NCBI GenBank assembly: GCA_022835595.1
Contig: BQUP01000001.1
Location: 1,426,001-1,490,000, forward strand
Length of the DNA: 64,000 bases
Reading direction: 5' to 3'
DNA from: Cystobasidium ongulense
Lineage: Eukaryota; Basidiomycota; Cystobasidiomycetes; Cystobasidiales; Cystobasidiaceae
The notes beneath the pieces were generated by a model. It had not been told where the DNA came from and did not search any database. It worked only from the letters and a program-made list of their open reading frames with translations. The position numbers were made by a program, and so were the translations under genes. Shown piece after piece: positions 11,493 through 23,432 of the stretch (the stretch's first letter is position 1; each line of letters starts with the position of its first letter).

Positions 11493-13060
11493 TCAAGCTG
11501 CCAGAGTAGGAGGCTGCTGGTGAAACTTGACGTCTCCTCGGTCGCATCCTTTCTGGGTGCAAGCCTTGAATAGGGATCGCGGATCTTGAGCGGGATCGAC
11601 AAGGAAAGAATCACTGTATCAAAGAGGAAAGGTGCAAAAACTTTGATCATAAGCTTTATGTGCATTGTGCATTGTTCACATGAATCACAACGTACGTCTG
11701 TCCGAGATAGTAATCTGGCCACTCTTGCGCAACCGACTGTAGGTGCCAAAGCTGCGCACCGGGTGAAATCGCTCAGCGGAAGGCCCATGGAAGTAAATGT
11801 TAATTGGCGCTCACTTGGAATTTGTTTTCTTCGGCGCAGGTAGAGAAAACAAGGTCCGCTCCACTCAACCCGTCCTTCACATCAATGAATTTTTTCAGGT
11901 CCTTGTTTTCGCTTCCTATGCAGATGTTTGGAGAGCTCTTGCCATCTCCAACTTTGCTGAAACGGTACTTTAGAGTCAGGGACTCCCCAAACCCTTCTAG
12001 ACGCAACGGATACTCACACTTGACAAGAGAGGCCATAATACTGAGGGGTAAGAGGGTGCACTTCTGATTCTGCGAGAAGAGTCAGCATGGCCCTGTCGCT
12101 GACTGCCGAAAGCAAGACCTCCGTGACTACCACAATGAACGGACTGTCCATCAAGTCAGAGCTGCAGACAATCGGTGTCGTTCAACTGAACAAAACTGAG
12201 AGGCCTGCACTGCAGCTGTGATTTCGTCGCGAGCTATTGCTGCATACCTATACGAGGTAGCAGAAAGTCTTGCTTCCGGAAAAAGACCGAGTACTTACGA
12301 TACCACCATTTTTCGCAACTGATTTCAAACTGAAAGTCAGGCCTACTTATATCGAAATCTTGAATTTGGGCAAATTCGGGTGTGTACTTTGGGGAGGGAA
12401 GAGGGGAAGTAGGTGGGGAAGTGGCGAGCTCGGGTACTTTAAACTTCCATGGCAGTGCATTTGGTCCAATGCGAGTAATGGCAATGCGCGTCTGCGTTCG
12501 GCCACCATTGTCGACCTGGAACCCAGCTGGCATATCAGTTCTGAAAAAGGAGCCGCCGGCGTTAATAATTGATGTAAAAATTGTCTGGCGGTCTGAAAAC
12601 ACACCTGTTCGCGATAAATGTCTGACAGTCTCTGCTGTAGACGATAACATCAAACGTCAGCACGATGTCGCTGCTTTGCTATAAGTGGATTGGGGTACAG
12701 ACGCGTGGGAAGCTGTTCCGCTCAAGCGGTTGGTTTTGGGGGAATGCTTATTGGACACGGTAGCGTCCTTATCCTTGTATTTCTCGCACTGCAAATAAGG
12801 CCTCGAGGCGGTATTCAGAGTATGCCCACATATCCTGCATCTCTGAAACTTACGTCCGGTAGATCTATAACCACTGGTGTAGAGTCCTGGTCGTCCTTGA
12901 CACTTGCTGCCAGTACAAACCGGAAGTAATTCTTCCCAGGATGTCGGTCGAAATCAAAGGTCACCTTCTTGGGGGAACTGGTTGCTTCAACCATGATGAA
13001 CAAAATCGAACATAATAGCACGGCGAGGGGTACAAGCCTTGATGCACAGCCTCGAGCCAT
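11493..13060 (-). CDS. putative secreted cysteine-containing protein, copy B (297 aa)
   Basis: Paralogue of copy A. Exons in transcript order: 12854-13060, 12605-12678, 12299-12540, 12018-12069, 11815-11956, 11696-11751 and 11493-11613. All six intron phases (0, 2, 1, 2, 0, 2) equal those of copy A. A signal peptide covers roughly residues 1-27. Shared landmarks are NYFRFVLAAS (copy A GYVRFLLSSS), CEKWWY, PQYYGLSCQ, NICI, LWHLQ...EWPDYY and DPRSLFKAC. Six Cys match copy A in order (169, 190, 204, 232, 276, 281). Introns 1 and 3 are long (about 175 and 229 nt), and the acceptor of intron 1 is the least certain junction. Function unknown. Confidence 0.78.
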
Positions 13061-13634
13061 GATGTTGAACCTGTGGTCTTGTGGGGAGAGCGAAGAGAGG
13101 AGCTGCCGAGGTGGACTGCTGTGGAGTATCTAGCTACCGGAGTTAGACAAGGACTCAGATAGTGTGCTTTGCCTTGATGCGATTGTGAACGTGTTGCTAC
13201 TGAGTTGTAGTGGAAAAGAGAGGCAAGCAGCTACTTTCTGCCTGGGCTCTGTTGTATCTGCCGTGCATCTCTGCAGACCTGCAAGGAAGCTAACCGAGGC
13301 TAGGACCCGTGCCAAAACCGCCAAAGTTCCGACTGCTCTCTCATCTACACCTGAAAGGGGACAGATGAGCTTCACTTCAGTCAGGTGTTTCCGCGCCGGC
13401 GTGTGACATGCTATATCGTAGTAAACCAGATCGCAACGTTCAACTCAGCAGGATTCGTACCGGCGGTGGGGAAGTACGAGACTCCATCGTGTACGGCTTC
13501 TCGCTCTGAACCACTGCACTGTCTCCGTTGATTGTTGTTATAGCTCGTGTATGCGCACGGGGGCTGTGCATAGCAAAGGCTGGAAGCCGACCAATGCGTT
13601 CAGGTATTAAAGCTACAGATTATCTTTTGCCATC
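13061..13634. other. intergenic upstream of copy B
   Basis: Holds the copy B promoter and the 3' end of the aminopeptidase gene. A hydrophobic minus-strand frame at 13130-13375 lacks an ATG start and does not align with copies A or B. Confidence 0.5.
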
Positions 13635-15221
13635 TCATGCACTTAATTCCACGACGAAAGCCGTTGCTAGTTGAACGAATTGAGCCATATGATCAAAGGA
13701 GAAACCCTCGACTTGAATCGTATCGCCGCTTGTGTGAATATGTCGCGTATTAGAATCTTCGAAAGTCGCCTCTGCAGAAGTACATAGCCACAGTAAAGAG
13801 AGGTATCCCGTTAGCCATGCCAAAGTTGGTATATCCATATCCTCTTTGAAAGAAAGTGTGCACGCCAAGCTTACCTATAGCAAAAGCGCTTGGAACTCCG
13901 ATCTTGGTCCAGCTCGAATGATCGGAGCAAGCATATTTGCATTCAGTTTGTACGCTCGGAATATCGTTATATTCGTCTATCAAACGGTGTACGTATTCCG
14001 TTAGAGAGGGAGATACGAAATCTTGAATTATGCCGATTCGCTCCTTTGTGCCCGGTTTGACATAGGCAGTCATGTCCATCTAATTCAGAGTTACGATGGT
14101 CGACAATGCGTGAGTATCAGCATTTTGTTACCATCGCGCAAAAGGTATGCAATCCATTCCTGAACTCACCTGAAGCATGGCTTTGACCCGCTCTCCTCGA
14201 TGCGCCTGGCTGATCTTCTTTTGATAGTCATTGACAATAGCTTGAGAACCAAGCATGCCGCCTTCTTCAGCAGAGTAGAAGTGAAACTCGACATTGTGGC
14301 TTTGTGGAACATAGCTTGCTTGGGTCAGTATGTGCAACATCTCCATGACGGTCGTAGTGCCCGAGCCGTCGTCATCCGCTCCACTACAATTTGAGCACAT
14401 TAGCTTCGATATATATTATGAAATGTGTACAGAGACGGATAAGACGCTTACGGCGCAGAGAGAAACGGCAGCAAGTTAGTGGAATCTTGATGGGCTCCGA
14501 CTACAATTGTACCCTTTGCATTTGCAGTGTCATTGGCAGGAAGCTTGACGATGAGCGAGTTCTGGCCCCATGGATGAGGGAATTCCTCGACTGACATTCT
14601 CAAGTGCTTGTTCTTCTTCTCCGAGACGATTTGTTGTAGCTTGTCTAGCAGGAATAGCTGTGATTGACGCCCATCGTTGCTCCTGTAGTATCTGGTTCGG
14701 AACGAGCTGAATGCTTGAAGGAAGCTTTTCATTCTTGAGGTATCAATGTTGTTATAGAACCTCTTGTCAAGTTGATGACGGCCATACGTCCAGTTACTTG
14801 GAAATGCGGCGCCATCGTATCCCTTGTTGACCTCAAAGTGAGATGCGGATGGCTCATTCTCGAGCAATGCGCTCTCGGTGATATCGATGAACTTGATACC
14901 GTGGAAAGTAAGTAAAGCCTTCTGACCTTCTGTAATGAAATGTCTGTCCTCGGCGTGCTCGGAGAGAGCTACAAGTCTACGCTCGGGCAAGGAGTCGACA
15001 TGCTCGACCAGGCGGGCATAGTCGAGTGATCCGAGCAGAGGCTGGAAGGACTCTAGAGACGGTAGATGAGCATAGAAAGAGGTGACAGCTGCGGGCTGCT
15101 GTGCTGACTGTCCTGCTAGGAACGGCTGCTGGTGATGGTCGAAGCTGTTGGCGAGTGGTGATGCGAGGGCAGAGGCCGCGACGAGCAGGGCTGCGAGCGA
15201 AGCCGAGGCTTGGATGTGCAT
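13635..15221 (-). CDS. secreted M28 zinc aminopeptidase (441 aa)
   Basis: Leucine-aminopeptidase-like enzyme of family M28A, expected to remove N-terminal residues from peptides outside the cell. Exons in transcript order: 14452-15221, 14170-14383, 13875-14079 and 13635-13771. The start at 15221 gives a clean signal peptide (about residues 1-20); open sequence upstream lacks this. A propeptide precedes the catalytic domain. Metal and active-site motifs appear in order: GAHQDS (H244), GADDDGSG (260-262), SAEEGG (E296/E297), MDMTAY (D330) and SDHSSW (D381/H382), with a final HIHT near the C-terminus. N-glycosylation sequons are present. The window shows it next to, but not clearly co-regulated with, the secreted pair. 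Confidence 0.93.
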
Positions 15222-15509
15222 GCTGTAGGGGTGTATGTGTTTGTCTGCGGCGAGAGATGCGCTTTGCCGCCGTGCGCTCGCTTGATGGGTGAGAAGAAGG
15301 CGAACGAGCGAGCTGCGCTGGACCTCGGCGCATCTCTCGCATCTCTCGACCACGACGACCACCGAATTGATGCCATCATGGTGAGTTCTGCCAGCCTCTA
15401 CGACGAGACTCGCATAGTCCATCAGCTGAACTGACCGACTCCTGCCTTTCATCCACGCGCCTGGACATTATATCGTCGACCGCATCCTTCTCACGCGACC
15501 TGGACATGC
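15222..15509. promoter_or_regulatory. divergent promoter, aminopeptidase / RET3
   Basis: The 288 bases between the two start codons. An ATG at 15378 is followed directly by GTGAGT; splicing from there to 15525 would give an alternative N-terminus for zeta-COP, so part of this stretch may be transcribed. Confidence 0.45.
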
Positions 15510-16461
15510 ATGCACTCGAATCAGACAAACCTCGGGCTGTACTCTGTTACGGCGATTGTACTGCTGGACAGTGCGGGCAACTGCATCCTCAGCAAGTACT
15601 ACGAGCCTCTGCACCCGTCCACGCTCCCTTCGTCCGAGCAGAAGAAGGCGACTGGTCCGAATGCTACAGGATCAGCCCTCGCGGTCCCGACAACAGCGAG
15701 CAGAGACGCAATTCAAACGAGCTTGCAAGGATATGCGAACCCATTCAAGACTACGAAAGATCAGCGAAACTTTGAAAAGGGATTGTTCGAAAAGACCAGA
15801 AAAGGCTCGGGTGAGTTGGCGCGGTCCTCGTCGTACTTGTTATCGCGTCTTGGTACATATGCTACTGGCACGTAGACTTGGCCTGCGTCGTGCAGGCATG
15901 CTCAAGGAATAACGACGTACTCACACGCTTGTTCCTCTCTGTGCTGCTCTCCAGGCGATATCATTCTATATAATAACCAACTATGCCTCTACAAATCAAG
16001 CATAGACGTGACTTTCTACGTCATTGGGCCAGAATATGAGAATGAAATAATGCTACAGAACGTCCTAGTCGCCTTCCATGATGCTGTCTCATTACTACTG
16101 CGCCATTCAATCGAGAAGAGGAGCATTCTCGAGAACTTGGATTTGGTTGTCCTCGCTTTGGACGAGACTGTCGACGACGGGTGAGAATTCAACTGACACT
16201 TGCCTCACTGCAGCCAAACTAATTCTTCTGCTCGAACATCTAGCATTATCCTCGAGACCGATTCTACGGCCATCGCATCCCGATGCTCGCGGCCTCGACC
16301 TGATCCAGCATTGAACCTATCCGAACTCAAAATAGATGAGCAGGTGAGTCGGTTTCACAATCAAGGAAAGAGATTGCGACGCTAACAATGTCCTACAGTC
16401 ACTCCTCGCTGCTTTCTCGACTGTACGAGACCGCGTAGTCTCCAAGATTGGTCAGATGTAG
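15510..16461 (+). CDS. RET3: coatomer subunit zeta (229 aa)
   Basis: Small adaptor-like subunit of the COPI coat, acting in Golgi-to-ER vesicle formation. Exons are 15510-15810, 15955-16180, 16244-16343 and 16399-16461. The longin-like core is clear: NLGLYSVTAIVLLDSAGN, ILSKYYEP, then QRNFEKGLFEKT, DIILYNNQLCLYKSS and IDVTFYVIGPEYENE, ending in an amphipathic C-terminus. An insertion of about 35 residues rich in Ser/Thr/Ala (residues 35-70) separates the first strands from the rest. The start is either 15510 or an upstream ATG at 15378 joined by an intron ending at 15524. Confidence 0.93.
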
Positions 16462-17022
16462 GCAGAGTCGTGGTGGATCAACCGTAGTATATCCTTCCCT
16501 TCCAATCGGCGACGGGAGGGCGAGAAGGACATTGTAGAGAATTGGCTGTTTTCCCTGTAATGTATTGGATGCTGCCATGGCTCATTATGTTTTGATGCCG
16601 GATTACACTACGTTTTGTCTGGGATGTCCTTCCCATACTATATTTTGCACCTATTGGGGCTTCTTCTGACAGCAGCGAAGGCCAGACAGCGGAGCAGAGT
16701 GACTGTGGAGCTTCTTCCCGCTGCCATATAGCCCTCACCCGCTATGAGTGGTGCTGGACTAGCCTACATTGTCGGTGTGCATGTTTGAATTGACTGTCCT
16801 AACCTATTGATCTTCAGTTCTTTTGTATATGGTGCCGAGATCACCCTCAAATAATATAGACGTGACACACTTTTGTCGCAATTGAAGCACATCTCCCCTC
16901 CTAGCCAACTCGAAAAGCATCCTGGCTACTCATTCATGCACACACGCTGAAGCACAGTGCAAGAGCTGGTCACAGTAGCACGACAGGCTCGCTGTTGCTG
17001 TCGAGGCTCGCAGTGATCTGGC
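16462..17022. other. intergenic, RET3 to TVP38-family gene
   Basis: No gene found. Contains the RET3 3' end and the upstream region of the next plus-strand gene. Confidence 0.5.
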
Positions 17023-19300
17023 ATGCTGGATCAACGCGACAACTCCCCATCATGCAAGTCACTTCCACGACTACAGACAGGCAGCAGCGGCAGCAACGGC
17101 GTTGGGAAGATTACAACAGCTGCATCCCCCCATGCACCAGCTCTCGCTCGATCCAGGCCGGCCAGTCCGCTTCTCACCATGCCGTCTAGTGTGAAAGACT
17201 TGGCGGCGCCTTCCAGCAGCAATGGCAACGACAACGAGTTTCGCAAGTTTCCATCAAGCTCTTCACTCTGGCATAACCCCCCGCATAGCTCGACAAGAAA
17301 TTCCACGGCCCATCCTGGCGCTGCCGTAGAAGCCGCTCGCCAGCATGAAGACGGCATTTATACGAACAGCACGGAAGCTAGCGCAAGCTCATCAAGACCT
17401 GAGCCTCTCACTGAAATTCGTTCTCGCTCACCTGCTGCATCATCTCATCAAGTCCGCTCGTCCTCTGTCCCAGCGGCAGATGCATCGAATGGTACCGATG
17501 GCGGTGTTTCCCGAGCTTCCACACCATTGCTATACCTCCCACGAAAAGTAGATACACCTAGCACCTCGCACCCCTCGTCTTCTTTTTTGTTGTATGCTGG
17601 CGATTCCACCTACACTCGGCTTCACAGTCGGTACTCGAGCGGTACACCAGAGCTGCACTTGCAATCAGACACCAGGCGCAGTCCATTCTCATTTGCAGAC
17701 GCCAAACACCGCGCTAGAAGTCTAGTCAATGGCGTACGAAGTGCATTGGCAATAGGTGTAAAAGGCGAATGGCAGGACTTGGAAACTGGAAAATGGAAGA
17801 TACCCTGTCACTTGAAGGCCTATGTGCCTTTACTGATATGGGTTGGAGTCAGTATTGCATTTGGCGTCATTGTTGGTGTATGGCATACGGAAGTGTTTAC
17901 TGGTGAGTTGACATCAATTACTACTTCTAGACGTTTAAGGTTGCTGATTCTGTCTCGTGACATTTCCCGACTAGGCTTGGATGCCCTCTCAGTCTACCTC
18001 AAATCACAAGGCCTTCTAGGTGATCTTATCCTGTATCTTTGTATATTCATGACGACTTTCCCTCCATTGCCACTTTATTCAACCTTTATCATATTACAAG
18101 CTATTCCTTCGGTCTGTGGGAAGGGTTTATAATATCATACACAGCTTCGCTGTCTGGTGCAATCGTAGTGTATCTCTGCAGTAAAGTATGGCTAAAAGAT
18201 GGTATGGAGGATCTGTTAAACAAAAGTCAGGGATTGAAAAAGGTAATTAGAGCTATTGAGAGAAGACCTAGATTGCTGTGGTTGATTCGGTTATCGCCTT
18301 AGTGAGTCAATAAGCCTAATTTCCACATTCTTTGGTACAACCTGACAGCTCACGCTTGTTCCCTCTTCAACCAGTCCATACAACGTCATGAATGTCTTGC
18401 TGGCATCAAGTTCCACGCTTTCATTCTCGTGCTATTTTTGGTGTACGGCGCTCGCGCTGCCGAAGCTACTCATACACTGCAGCATCGGCACTACCATTCG
18501 CTCATTCGCCGCATCTGCTCAAGATCAAAGTAGTGGAGGATTCGAAGGAGGCGTGCACTATGATAATGATGACAGCACAGCCAGGGAAAGGTCAGGTCAG
18601 AGAATGAAGGCTATTGCTGGAGTTGCTGGAATTCTGCTCTGTGTTGGCGAGTCTTGGCCCCATCGCCAGGAGTGGGTGATCAACTGGCTGATGTATGATT
18701 GCTGTTTCAGGCGTCTTCATTTACCTGCTTATTGTAGCTAGGAGAGCAGTGGACGAATTAGCTGAATCCGATACACTGCCAATCGATGGGCGTCATCGTT
18801 CTTCTTCGATGCTAGAAGGACATACCGGCCATCAAGGTATACCAGAAGGACGAACGAGCATGGCGGAATATTATAGACCTCTATCGACCGGTCTAACACC
18901 TTCTTCTGCTAGAAGACCTACTTTCGACAATAGCATCAGTAGGAGCAGCATGGATGCTAGATTTGCAGTCGACGCATCGAGATCAACTACAAACCGCAAG
19001 AGCACGAATGCGAGTAGTGTTGCGCAGAGGCATATGTTTGAGAGACAGAATACTGGTTTTGACCACACGCCATTTGTACTTGCAGGCGATGTCTTGCCGG
19101 AGGAAAGCAGAAGCAGGAGGGTGCATGATGATGATGATGTACCACCCTCTTACGATGGTCGATGGAGCTTGAAATATGACAGTAAGGGCGATGCTGTGAA
19201 GGACGTGGATAGTGATACGAAGGGTTCTTGGGGTGGTGAAAGTGGGATAGTTGATCGCTTGGAGAGAGTTGCAGATGAAAGGACGCATGGTAGTAGATAG
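17023..19300 (+). CDS. TVP38: TVP38/TMEM64-family (VTT domain) membrane protein, frame broken once
   Basis: Golgi membrane protein of the VTT/DedA superfamily. Exons are 17023-17902, 17975-18301, 18375-18646 and 18711-19300. A Ser-rich cytosolic N-terminus of about 240 residues precedes helices: AYVPLLIWVGVSIAFG, MTTFPPLPLYSTFIIL, SFGLWEGFIISYTASLSGA, RLSPYPYNVMN and TALALPKLLIHCSIGTTIRSF, then a last helix VFIYLLIVARRAV and a long tail. Between STFIILQ and YSFGLWEGF the frame shifts by one base at about 18100, in a conserved stretch and with no intron visible. The last intron (18647-18710) begins with GC. The start could also be the ATG at 17180. Confidence 0.82.
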
Positions 19301-19765
19301 AGCACAATTCAGGTTAATAGGTATAGTAGCAGGAAGGACTGCACACGTACATGATTGCAGTATAGTGAAAAGTAGAAAGGCTGGTGGAGTTTCGGCCATG
19401 CGGTACGGACGTGTAGCTTTAGCGGTACCAACAGGTTTCAAGCAACTGATTAAGACAGTGTAAATAGCAATTCAGCGGCGTGTAATAGGTGTACATTATT
19501 GACAATGATTGTGATGCTAGTAGATATGACTGACTCCAAAGGAAGGAAGAAGACACTCTTCAAGTTTCCAACGTTGATAGACTTTTGCCACCAATTGATC
19601 GGCGGGGGCCAGGCCAATATCGCCCATGCGCGTCGCAGTTTACAGCTTTCGTCTTGAATTTATTCGCAGCTCGAGATGCAGTGATTTGTTTACGTTTAGT
19701 CTACTTCTACCTCTACCTTCTTCCGGCTGCTGGTCTGTCCAAGCAGTGCCGCTTTCGCCTTCCAG
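19301..19765. other. intergenic, TVP38-family gene to kinase
   Basis: No gene found; expected to hold the 3' end of one gene and the kinase promoter and leader. Confidence 0.5.
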
Positions 19766-22700
19766 ATGTTAGAGACGTTGCCGGCTGCAACGCTTTCGCG
19801 CGCAACCTCAGCGAGCGATGAGAGCGAGAGTGCAAGTGCAAGTCCCAGCAGCAAGATGGCTCGCACGATGGGCGCAAGCACGATTTCCGACACCTCGAAT
19901 GCGACTACCTCGAGCTCGCCCTCGTCCTCGTCGTTCGGTAACAATAAATCCAGCGGCGACTCTGCCTCGACCGCCTATTCTGCTGAGATGGCGTCGCCTG
20001 GAGGGAGCAAGGATGCAAGGGAAAAGGACCAGCTTCAGGAAGTGAAAGATGCAGGCGGTCCATTGCCTTGCACTGTCGTAGTTCCTCCCCGTCATGGGGC
20101 TTCACTCCAGCTTCCACCTTATCACAACGACGCGCTCCACCAGCAACGACAAGACAAGGCCACAAACGAGCAACAGAGCCAAAGCAACAGCTCGGCTCCA
20201 GATGCACCACCATCGTCCGTGACAAACTCTCTCTCTACAGCCATAGCAGGCGAGGAGGGCGTGCTGAATGGCATGTCGTCCTCGGAGCCTACTCTTCAGC
20301 AGCAGGAGCACAGGCCAGCTCCTCAGCGCGGCGGTTCTGGATGGAAGAGGATACTGCGTATAGCTAGCAACGCCAACCTGCGCCTGGGAGGAGGAGCAGG
20401 CAGCAGTAGTGCCGGCAGCAAACACAGCCCAGCTTCGCTTGCTTCATCCCGGACAGTCTCGCCCTCGCTCTCTTCAGCCAGCTTCAACAATGGTAGCCAT
20501 CCAGCTGTTGGTACCAGCGGGGGCTCGAGCGAGACTCAGTCTCGATACACAAACAGCGGTAACGATGCTGCTGCTTCCAAGTCGCCTAGCGTTGCATTAC
20601 ATGGACCAGCTGGCCTGGTCTACTCGCCAACAGGCTCATCGCTCAATACCCTCGCTTCGGACCTTTCTACTAGCTCAAGCAGCAACACCTTCGCAAACCA
20701 CAAGAGCCAACACAATCTGGACTCGCCCTCTGCGCAGACTACTTCGTCCTCGCTCAAGGAGAACGATGGTAGCAAGACAAGCGAAGGAGGCTACTTTTCC
20801 TATCCGTACACCTCCACTTCGCATTCGGCAGCCTCTATAGCGTCCAGTGGTCCCTCGCCACAACCTCCTCAAACTCGCATATACGCCAACGGAAGCACGA
20901 CTTCATCTACAGCCACTTCCCCATCAGCTTCTATGCTTTTCTCATCCCAGACGCTTTGCAATTCTCTTTCGTCGTTACCAGCTCATCATTCTCCCCTCGC
21001 ACCTCTCAATCACAACTCAAGCGGGAACACCACCAGCACCTCGGCTTCGGCACAAAGCTCGTCCTCCTTCTCCCGCTCCAGATCCTCGTCAAAAGTCACA
21101 GCTGCGTTATCCAGTAAACCTGATAAATATAAAGGATTGGGAGTATCAGGCCCATCTTCACTTTCGATACGTAGTGGGGCAAGTAAAGAAGGCGCTTCAG
21201 CTACTAGCGGCGCTACTTCTCCAACACGCCTGCATTCACCCAAAGGTTTCTTCGGACGTCGTAAAGAAACCTCGGGTAGCACACTTGCTCCTCCCCCTGT
21301 CTTTAGATTACCTTCCTCACCTCAAATGCCAACATCTGGTAACGGCAATAGTGGTAGCAGTGCTGGCAGAGGACTGGCTAAATTCCTCCGACGTGTCTCT
21401 AGTGCACCTAGTACAAAGGCTCTCATGCAGCAACAGCAAGCCAAATCGTATCATGGTCAGCCATTGCCTGAACTGACAGGGTCTTCAAAGACGAGCGGCG
21501 GAAACGTTTCACAAGCTCTTTCCCCTGCTACTTCGAGTACCGATAGTCGTTTCTTGTCGCCTAATAGTTCGCCAACGGTGGTGCAGACTCCAGATGTACA
21601 TGTCAGTCAATCTTACCTTACAACCGCTGCATCCGCTTCAAGCTCGGCACCTCCATCAGCATCGTCAAAGTCACTCAAGAATGCCACGGATACCATTGGC
21701 TATGCGAATGGAACATCAATGAAGAAAACGGCATCTTTACAACCACCCGAAAGCCCGAAGGTAGTCACTCGATCTAGGAATGGGAGTTATTCGCGAATAT
21801 TAGACGATGGAAAGTACCTACCTGGTGGCGCGCTGGCAATACCAATGCCTCCATCGCCATCAGCCGGTTCTTTGGCATCAACAAGCTACGGCCTCTCACC
21901 GGGGACATTTTCAACTCTAGGAATACCAACACCACCTTCACCGGGTGGCATTATACCTACATCACCTAGACAGAACTTCAAAAGAACATATTCAAGTAAT
22001 TCAATCAAAATTAGAAACGTTCAAGTTGGTCCATCTTCTTTCCAGAAAATCAAATTATTAGGTAAAGGTGATGTTGGTAAAGTTTATCTGGTTAGAGAAA
22101 AGAAGACAGACAAATTGTTTGCCATGAAAGTTTTAAGCAAACGTGAGATGATCAAAAGGAACAAGATCAAGAGGGCTTTGGCTGAGCAGGTAAGTCTTAT
22201 TTCTACCATCATGCTACGCCTCCCCTCAGCTTAAACGTGTATATACTGATCACTCATCATTTTCTTTATCTCTGTCAACAGGAAATTCTTGCTACCTCAA
22301 ATCATCCATTCATCGTAACACTGTATCACTCCTTCCAATCGGACTCTCATCTCTATTTTTGCATGGAATACTGCATGGGAGGAGAATTCTTTCGGGCACT
22401 TCAGACACGGCCCAATAAATGCTTAGCCGAAGAAGATGCTCGTTTCTATGCAGCAGAAGTTATTGCTGCGTTGGAATACCTGCATCTCATGGGGTTCATC
22501 TATCGCGACTTGAAGCCTGAAAGTGAGCCGCCTGGTGGAGCTCGAAGCTCGACGAAGATCATGGCGTGTACTGATGCCTCTTCTTGTGTGGTTCAGATAT
22601 CTTATTACATCAATCAGGACATATTATGCTTTCGGACTTTGATCTTTCAAAACAGACGGAGACTGGATCGGTCACTCCAGCTGGTGTAAAGCAGATCACA

Positions 22701-23432
22701 CCAAACGGAAACTGGGTTGTTGATACCAGATCGGTCATTGCTGATTTCAGAACTAATTCTTTCGTCGGAACCGAAGAGTGAGTGTCATCACTCTTTGGTG
22801 CGCTTATTGCTGTCGTGGCCCGTCCTAACATATCACTCCATTCTCCGCACAGATACATCTCACCCGAAGTCATTAAGGGCTGCGGACACTCATCCGCCGT
22901 AGATTGGTGGTGTGTTGGCATCCTAACATATGAAATGATCTTCGGCACAACACCCTTCAAGGGTCCAAATCGACATGCTACATTCTCCAATGTCCTCCGA
23001 AATGATGTGGCCTTTCCAGATCAACCCCATATTTCACAGCTTGCAAAACAGATCATACGAAAATTGCTCATTAAAGATGAAATGAAACGGCTGGGAAGTC
23101 AATCAGGCGCAAGTGAAGTAAAAAGTCATAAATGGTTCGCTCCTATTACTTGGGGTTTATTAAGGAATACTATTCCTCCTATCGTTCCTTCCGCCACTGT
23201 AAGTTTAAAAGCTTCTTGACCTGCTCTAGGTTCCACTTCAATTTACACTTTGCATTTGCACCTACAGAACGGCCTGGATTCGGTCAACTTCCGCGCTATG
23301 AAGGATTCTAGATCCCTCGATCTTGAAGGTCAAATGAAAGGTCGTGCAGGTAGACTAGGTGAACGAGACGACGGTGAAGACCCTTTCCTGGAATTCACAT
23401 CCCTCACCCGATACCACGATGGTGACGTATAG
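19766..23432 (+). CDS. AGC-family Ser/Thr kinase, Fpk1/NRC-2 type (1118 aa)
   Basis: Flippase-kinase-like AGC kinase; relatives phosphorylate P4-ATPase lipid flippases and affect polarity. Exons are 19766-22189, 22282-22522, 22597-22777, 22853-23198 and 23268-23432. The first ~755 residues are a low-complexity Ser/Thr/Pro-rich region. The kinase domain starts at [18 protein letters not shown] (about 759), with ATP-site K788 in AMKVLSK, YRDLKPEN (D884) and LSDFDLSK (DFD in place of DFG, usual in this subfamily). An insert typical of the group precedes [15 protein letters not shown]. The C-terminal tail carries DPFLEFTSL as a possible hydrophobic motif. An inner ATG at 19856 is an alternative start. 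Confidence 0.93.

Noticed and set aside
13130-13375. Hydrophobic minus-strand frame, possible third secreted paralogue
   Set aside because: No ATG start, no match to the conserved blocks of copies A and B, and no splice sites leading to a second exon.
20000-21300. Long alternative frames on both strands inside the kinase 5' exon
   Set aside because: They arise from Ser-rich, G/C-ending low-complexity codons. Only one frame joins to the kinase domain.
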